Assembly: GCA_965215445.1 (NCBI GenBank)
Contig: CBDCDT010000002.1
Span: forward strand, 434,001-498,000
Direction of reading: 5' to 3'
DNA from: CBDBLK01 sp965215445
Lineage (GTDB): Bacteria; Bdellovibrionota; Bacteriovoracia; Bacteriovoracales; Bacteriovoracaceae
Length of the DNA: 64,000 bases
Shown here: positions 59,797 through 64,000 of the stretch, one piece after another
Numbering within the stretch: position 1 is the stretch's first letter
How the letters are laid out: the number at the start of each line of letters is the position of its first letter
The notes under the pieces: model-generated
Told to the model about the DNA's origin: nothing
Database searches by the model: none
What the model saw: the letters and a program-made list of their open reading frames with translations, nothing else
Program-made: the position numbers and the translations under genes

Positions 59797-60942
59797 TCAA
59801 GCTGAAGGTTCTGGCCGCCTTGCAGTTTTTATAAAATTGAGATTGATATCCAATTCTTTCGCTTTTTTGGCCACGCGGTCTGTTTTGGCCTCTAATTTTT
59901 CGATTTTGTCTTCTAATTTGGACTGTTCCCGATCTTCCTCTAAAGGCCTTCCCGTTTCCAAGTCAATCATTTGAAAATCACTATCTTGATTTTCTTTTTC
60001 GGGAAGATTAAAAGGGCCAGTTAAAAAATTTCCAATAACACCTGGATTGACTGCTTGATAGAGTTGTTCCGACTCCAAAGCATTTTTATTATTTTGGGCC
60101 ACTGTTTGACGAGCAATATACTGTTCAAGCAGTTCAAATGCAGAAAGCGTTTCTTCCTCCCCTTTGCTCTTCCTTTGCTCCTCGGACTTCAGTGAAGTTG
60201 TAAAATCAGTTTCTGTTGAAATACTCTTAATGGATGCCGCTAACTGGTCGAGTTCTTGAATCTCGCTCAAGTTGAAATTTTCTCCGCTTCTATCTTTCAC
60301 CAAAGTTTTAATATCACTAATATCTTTCTTGCCACTCTCAAGCATACTTTTTAATTCGTGCTCGGAAGGAAGGTCTCGTAAATCAGACAAGTTAAAAACT
60401 TCCAAAAATTCAGAGGTTGTTGAATAAAGGACAGGTCTTCCCAGGTCATCGCTGCGCCCACTAGTTTTTACCAAACGCTTGTCCATCAACCCTCTAATAA
60501 TGTGCCCTGAATCGACTCCACGAATGCGATTAATTTCCGTTTTGGCCACAGGCCCTTTGTAAGCAACAATGGCCAAAACTTCCAACGCCGAAGGAGAAAG
60601 AACCAGGCCTGCTGTTTTGGAAAGATTATGTGCGTATTGAGCATAAAAACTCTTGGTTCTAAACTGGTATCCTCCAGAAACTTCCATTAATTGAATACCA
60701 TGAGTCTGGGAATTGTCGTAAGTCTGCTGCAAATTTTGAATGGTTTTGCGCAAAGTTTCCATGGAAAGACCTTGATCAATTAAATTTCGGATTTTTTCCA
60801 GGGAGATCGGACGATCACTCATAAAAATAACTGTCTCTACTGCTCCACAAAGTGTTTCTCGATTCAGGCCAGTACGCGCCATCCATAAATGCTCTTCTTG
60901 TTTTTGTTCGTCAAAAGAATCGAGTTGAAATTCAAATTCCAT
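59797..60942 (-). CDS. scpB: Chromosome segregation protein ScpB, with long C-terminal extension
   Basis: Kleisin-associated subunit of the SMC-ScpAB condensin. Residues about 30-200 hold the two winged helices (LCGAVETVIFMSDRPISLEKIRNLID ... LEVLAIVAYKGPVAKTEINRIRGVDSGHIIRGLMDKRLVKTSGRSDDLGRPVLYSTT). The typical ScpB is under 200 residues; here 180 more follow, charged and coiled-coil-like (KLEDKIEKLEAKTDRVAKKAKELD). Five bases follow scpA. SMC itself is not in the window. Confidence 0.93.
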   Translation of the reverse strand: MEFEFQLDSFDEQKQEEHLWMARTGLNRETLCGAVETVIFMSDRPISLEKIRNLIDQGLSMETLRKTIQNLQQTYDNSQTHGIQLMEVSGGYQFRTKSFYAQYAHNLSKTAGLVLSPSALEVLAIVAYKGPVAKTEINRIRGVDSGHIIRGLMDKRLVKTSGRSDDLGRPVLYSTTSEFLEVFNLSDLRDLPSEHELKSMLESGKKDISDIKTLVKDRSGENFNLSEIQELDQLAASIKSISTETDFTTSLKSEEQRKSKGEEETLSAFELLEQYIARQTVAQNNKNALESEQLYQAVNPGVIGNFLTGPFNLPEKENQDSDFQMIDLETGRPLEEDREQSKLEDKIEKLEAKTDRVAKKAKELDINLNFIKTARRPEPSA

Positions 60943-60947
60943 ATTTT

Positions 60948-61793
60948 TTATCCTGTAAGAGAAGGCATTGTCAGTTTCTCTGCATCTTTCTGTCCCTGAT
61001 TAACCTGAAAAAAATCACTACTCTGATCGACGTCAAAATGTTCAAGTGGTTTCAATACTTTAATGTAGATAGTCTTACTCGCTTCGTTTTGAAAGAGTCC
61101 GACCAGACCCAATCGCGCCAGTTCGAGAAGACTTAAAAATGTTATTACCTTATTTCCAATTTCAGCATCTTTGCCCTTGGTTAATTGCAAAAGATCATCA
61201 AAATCGTGTTGAGCATTACTAACAAGAAAGTTTTTTAAAGAGCGCAATTTTTCCTTGATTGAAAAGCGATCGCGTTCGACAATTGTGTAGTTTCTCTCTT
61301 GCTTGGAGATAAGGCCCATCATGGACTGGGTAAGTTTTTGCAGTTCTACCGGAGTGAGAACAGAGTCAAGCAATACTTTACGCCTGACTTTGGGGCGAAC
61401 AAAAATTTGCGAATCTCTCTTGGGTAGTTGCCACAACCCTCGTCCCAATTTTTGAAAATGCTGAAGCTCTTCCAAACGCCGGATAAGTTCCATTTCTGAA
61501 GCAATAGAAAACTCCATCGCTGCTTCAGTTTGCTCTCGCAAACGAGCTGTCTCATCTTCATCTAGGGCCTTTTTGGATTTGAGCAGTAATAAAACCGCGG
61601 CCATAAAAAGATAATCCCCGGCAATATCAAAGTTAAGTTCGTGCATTTGTCTGAGATAAGCTAGATATTGCTGGGTGATTTTGGTGAGATTCAGTTTTGT
61701 GACATCCATTTCTTCTTTTTGAACGAGCAAAAGAAGCAGCCCTAAAGGGCCATCAAAATTTTCTGTTTTAACTTGAATAGAAGTATCTAACAT
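60948..61793 (-). CDS. scpA: Segregation and condensation protein ScpA
   Basis: Kleisin that bridges the SMC heads. 281 residues, start FDGPLGLLLLLVQKEEMDVTKLNLTKITQQYL, then FLMAAVLLLLKSKKAL, all standard, and a C-terminal winged helix (VITFLSLLELARLGLVGLFQNEASKTIYIK). Between site-2 protease (six bases before) and scpB (five bases after): one operon. Confidence 0.95.
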   Translation of the reverse strand: MLDTSIQVKTENFDGPLGLLLLLVQKEEMDVTKLNLTKITQQYLAYLRQMHELNFDIAGDYLFMAAVLLLLKSKKALDEDETARLREQTEAAMEFSIASEMELIRRLEELQHFQKLGRGLWQLPKRDSQIFVRPKVRRKVLLDSVLTPVELQKLTQSMMGLISKQERNYTIVERDRFSIKEKLRSLKNFLVSNAQHDFDDLLQLTKGKDAEIGNKVITFLSLLELARLGLVGLFQNEASKTIYIKVLKPLEHFDVDQSSDFFQVNQGQKDAEKLTMPSLTG

Positions 61794-61798
61794 AAAAA

Positions 61799-62491
61799 TC
61801 AGCCTAATAATCCATAAAATGTTCTGAGTATAATGCTCATAAAAATATTAACGGGAATCATCAAGTAGCTAAAAATATTAGTTGTCCAGAGTAAAATGAC
61901 AAAAATAAAACTGTAACGTCCCAATTCTTCAAATTTTCTGGCCGTTTCATAATCCAAATAAGAGGCCAACATTTTAGAGCCGTCCAAAGGTGGAAAGGGG
62001 ATAAGGTTAAAAACGGCCAAAATTAAATTGATGGCAACTCCTTGCTGAAACATCATAAGCAAGGGGTCTGAGACGTGGCGTGAACCAGAAACTTGAGTGT
62101 CAATCAACGCCAAGGCAAATGCACAAACTATGGCCAAAGCAATATTGGCCAAGGGACCGGCAAAACTTACCCAGAAAATGCCCGAGCGAATATTCTTGAA
62201 ATAGCGGGGATCAACGGGAACGGGTTTGGCCCAGCCAAACATAACTCCACCGATGAGAATACTCACCAACGGAAAGAGAACAGTACCTACGGGATCCATG
62301 TGAACCAAGGGATTGAAGGAGAGACGTCCTTCTCGCTCAGAAGTGGGGTCTCCGAAGGATTTGGCAACCCAGGCATGAGCGTACTCATGAAAGACGATAG
62401 ACAGTAAAAAAATAGGCAGGCCTGTGACCAAACGTAAAAGTGCTGCATTGCTCATGATTCCCAACATAGCATTCTGGTCTATTCGTGACAA
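61799..62491 (-). CDS. Site-2 protease family membrane metalloprotease (M50)
   Basis: 230 residues with about six membrane helices. The zinc site HEYAH begins at His35, and the third ligand lies in NLIPFPPLDG; LFGWAKPVPVDP-type linker (here FGWAKPVPVDP) marks the small rseP-like group without PDZ domain. Intramembrane cleavage of an unknown substrate is predicted. First gene of the scpA-scpB-rluB unit, an arrangement seen in several bacteria. ATG 62467 or another internal start is possible. Confidence 0.92.
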   Translation of the reverse strand: MSRIDQNAMLGIMSNAALLRLVTGLPIFLLSIVFHEYAHAWVAKSFGDPTSEREGRLSFNPLVHMDPVGTVLFPLVSILIGGVMFGWAKPVPVDPRYFKNIRSGIFWVSFAGPLANIALAIVCAFALALIDTQVSGSRHVSDPLLMMFQQGVAINLILAVFNLIPFPPLDGSKMLASYLDYETARKFEELGRYSFIFVILLWTTNIFSYLMIPVNIFMSIILRTFYGLLG

Positions 62492-62542
62492 TCATAATTT
62501 TGCTTATCGTCATTTCTTTTCATCGAGTACAATAGAAGGGAG

Positions 62543-63640
62543 ATGCCAAAACGAATAGCGCTATGCGTAATAACACCCTTTCTCGTTTGGGCCTTGGCAG
62601 CGGTCGATTTACGCTGCGATGAATTAGATGATTTTCTGCAAGGCACAGAAAGCGGCGGCCTTGATTTTTCTGCCTTCGACGATCCAACAGTTGAACTCAA
62701 CAATCCAGAGGCCGCAAATTTTGAGGTTGTCGACACTTTTGTAGCAAAAGATAAGGAATTTAAACAAAAGATGCCCGATGAGGGCGAAGAGAATACCGGC
62801 AGGCGGATTCGAGAATTTTGGGAACCCAAAATATTTTCCGTCTTAATCAAGGAGGGAGTTCTTTTAACAGACCTTGATTCCAATCAAGTCTTTACAGTCA
62901 AAAAGACCTTTTATGCCAAGGCAAAAGAAAAAATTGTCGGAGGTGAAACTTCCTATATCTTAAATAAAAAGGGCGAAGCACGCTATCAAACGAAAACCTC
63001 TGGCCTTGTCGATATAGAGGAAGACCTCAAAACGCTCCCGCAATTGGATGCTTTGGAAATCTACCGAGACAAAAACGATTTTAGCTCGCTAGACTCCACT
63101 TTCCCCTTTGAATATTTTTTTAACTATCATTTTGAAACTATTATTTCAGATTATTACCCCACCCTTTTTGGATTTAGCTCCCGCAATGGTTCGGCCCACC
63201 GATTGCAATTCAAAGGATATTATCACCCTTCCCAATTGCCACTTCATTTTGGCATTAATTTCCAACACGTCTCGGGAATCTGGAGCGATCCGTACACCAA
63301 TTTCTTTACCTGGCGTGCAATTTTTTTAGGGCCAAACATCCATGTTCATTTGGAAGCAGAAAAAGGCCTTAGCTGGCATTTTCATCTCGGCGCCGGGCAG
63401 GCCCTTTTTCATCGTTCACAAAGAGATTTGGAACAACACAATTACGATTCAACCACAATGCAACTTGATTTAGAGGTGGCCAAACAAACATCTTATGGAA
63501 AATTTCTAGCGGGGCTGGGATTTCGCAAAACCTTATCTTCTCTTAAAAGCACCTCCGAACCCTTGGTTATCCCAGCACAAACCAACAGTGTCAACGCCTT
63601 CAGTATTTCTCTAGGATATTCACATGGATGGAGCTTATGA
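62543..63640 (+). CDS. Outer-membrane-like exported protein, unknown
   Basis: 365 residues. Signal peptide (residues 1-25, CVITPFLVWALAAVDLRC), then an acidic linker (DELDDFLQGTESGGLDFSAFDDP) and a beta-rich C-terminal half with strands such as LHFGINFQHVSGIW, NIHVHLEAEKGLSWHFHLGAGQALF and FSISLGYSHGWSL. Barrel of about eight to ten strands. The ribosome site GGGAG abuts the ATG, which is odd. Overlaps the following gene by four bases (ATGA). Divergent from the site-2 protease. Confidence 0.7.
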   Translation: MPKRIALCVITPFLVWALAAVDLRCDELDDFLQGTESGGLDFSAFDDPTVELNNPEAANFEVVDTFVAKDKEFKQKMPDEGEENTGRRIREFWEPKIFSVLIKEGVLLTDLDSNQVFTVKKTFYAKAKEKIVGGETSYILNKKGEARYQTKTSGLVDIEEDLKTLPQLDALEIYRDKNDFSSLDSTFPFEYFFNYHFETIISDYYPTLFGFSSRNGSAHRLQFKGYYHPSQLPLHFGINFQHVSGIWSDPYTNFFTWRAIFLGPNIHVHLEAEKGLSWHFHLGAGQALFHRSQRDLEQHNYDSTTMQLDLEVAKQTSYGKFLAGLGFRKTLSSLKSTSEPLVIPAQTNSVNAFSISLGYSHGWSL

Positions 63641-64000
63641 AGAAAATACTGCTATCGGGATTCTGTTTATTTTTTTGTTTCAAAGTGACAGGAAACGAAG
63701 GGGTTGTCACTGTTTTAGAGGCCTATTTCCTTCGAGAACCCAATTTAACATCTCAAATTGTGCAAACTGTTCGCAAGGGCCAAAAAATTACTATTCACGG
63801 CAAACACTTTCTGGATAATCCTCTGGCACCACAAGCCCATTCTCTGGAAGATTTAAGAAAAATAGGATGGGACGAAAGAGACGACCACCCCGATTTTTAT
63901 CTCACTGTCGACAAAAGCGGGCGCGATGCCTATATTCTACGAAAGTTTGTCAAACTTATCACTGGAGATGTTCGCGAATTCAGTCAAAATATTACTCCCT
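63637..64000 (+). CDS. Exported SH3b-domain protein, 3' end outside window
   Basis: The frame from ATG 63637 is open to the last base of the window (121 codons seen). Signal peptide MKKILLSGFCLFFCFKVTG, then an SH3b-like segment (VVTVLEAYFLREPNLTSQIVQTVRKGQKITIHG, about residues 23-55) of the type that binds peptidoglycan or peptides. Overlaps the previous gene (ATGA) and is probably translated with it. The C-terminus is missing, so nothing more can be said. Confidence 0.75.
   Translation, partial: MKKILLSGFCLFFCFKVTGNEGVVTVLEAYFLREPNLTSQIVQTVRKGQKITIHGKHFLDNPLAPQAHSLEDLRKIGWDERDDHPDFYLTVDKSGRDAYILRKFVKLITGDVREFSQNITP

Overview
The window looks like chromosome from a Gram-negative bacterium of the Bdellovibrionota type (Bdellovibrio / Bacteriovorax relatives). 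This rests on the mix of genes, not on a 16S sequence: LPS heptose synthesis (hldD), outer-membrane biogenesis (a YfgM-BamB pair), many outer-membrane beta-barrels, Tat export, lipoprotein maturation (lgt), and a very large share of exported proteins and giant lipoproteins that I do not recognise as named families. Base composition is moderate (mid-40s percent G+C by eye) and the tetranucleotide GGCC is conspicuously common. Coding density is very high, with many start/stop overlaps of the ATGA, GTGA and TAATG kind. No insertion sequence, prophage or CRISPR array was seen.

Layout. 1-7.2 kb: the end of a complex I segment (nuoD, nuoI), aat, a 2-hydroxyacid dehydrogenase coupled to a degenerate arginase-like protein, map coupled to a degenerate NifU-like protein, and tatC. 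7.2-14.4 kb: hldD, then a stretch in which three minus-strand genes (AI-2E-type permease, maf, htpG) carry single-base indels in short homopolymers. Inside it lies a foreign-looking Fic / DUF4143-ATPase pair, separated by a 41-bp tandem array of palindromes and an unusual palindromic promoter. 14.5-31.2 kb: single-domain asparaginase, outer-membrane proteins, yfgM-bamB, serA-purA, rplU-rpmA-obgE-rsfS, lgt, a MltD-like lytic transglycosylase, and a strongly expressed-looking porin. 31.2-57.3 kb: trmL, a 1657-residue Cys-rich lipoprotein, cinA, a COG2509 flavoprotein, a cytochrome b6-type complex (Rieske, cytochrome b, octaheme cytochrome c of the hydroxylamine-oxidoreductase family), three large or exported unknown proteins, a second giant Cys-rich lipoprotein (a paralogue of the first), then a ZnuABC-type metal importer and two small exported proteins. 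57.3-64 kb: trpS, initiator tRNA-Met, rluB, scpB, scpA, a site-2 protease, and an outer-membrane barrel followed by an SH3b protein cut by the window edge.

How the genes work together. The cell-envelope theme dominates: Tat export (tatC) serves the Rieske protein, whose N-terminus carries a twin-arginine motif; Lgt would lipidate BamB, the MltD-like enzyme and the giant lipoproteins; BamB would help assemble the many barrels. The Rieske / b6-type cytochrome b / octaheme cytochrome cluster predicts a quinol-oxidising complex delivering electrons to a periplasmic multihaem enzyme. The 43-57 kb block reads as one long plus-strand run of exported proteins plus a metal importer; with the giant lipoproteins that carry a lectin-like motif it is the best candidate here for an undescribed surface system, possibly one used in contact with other cells. 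The Fic / DUF4143 palindrome island is the second candidate.
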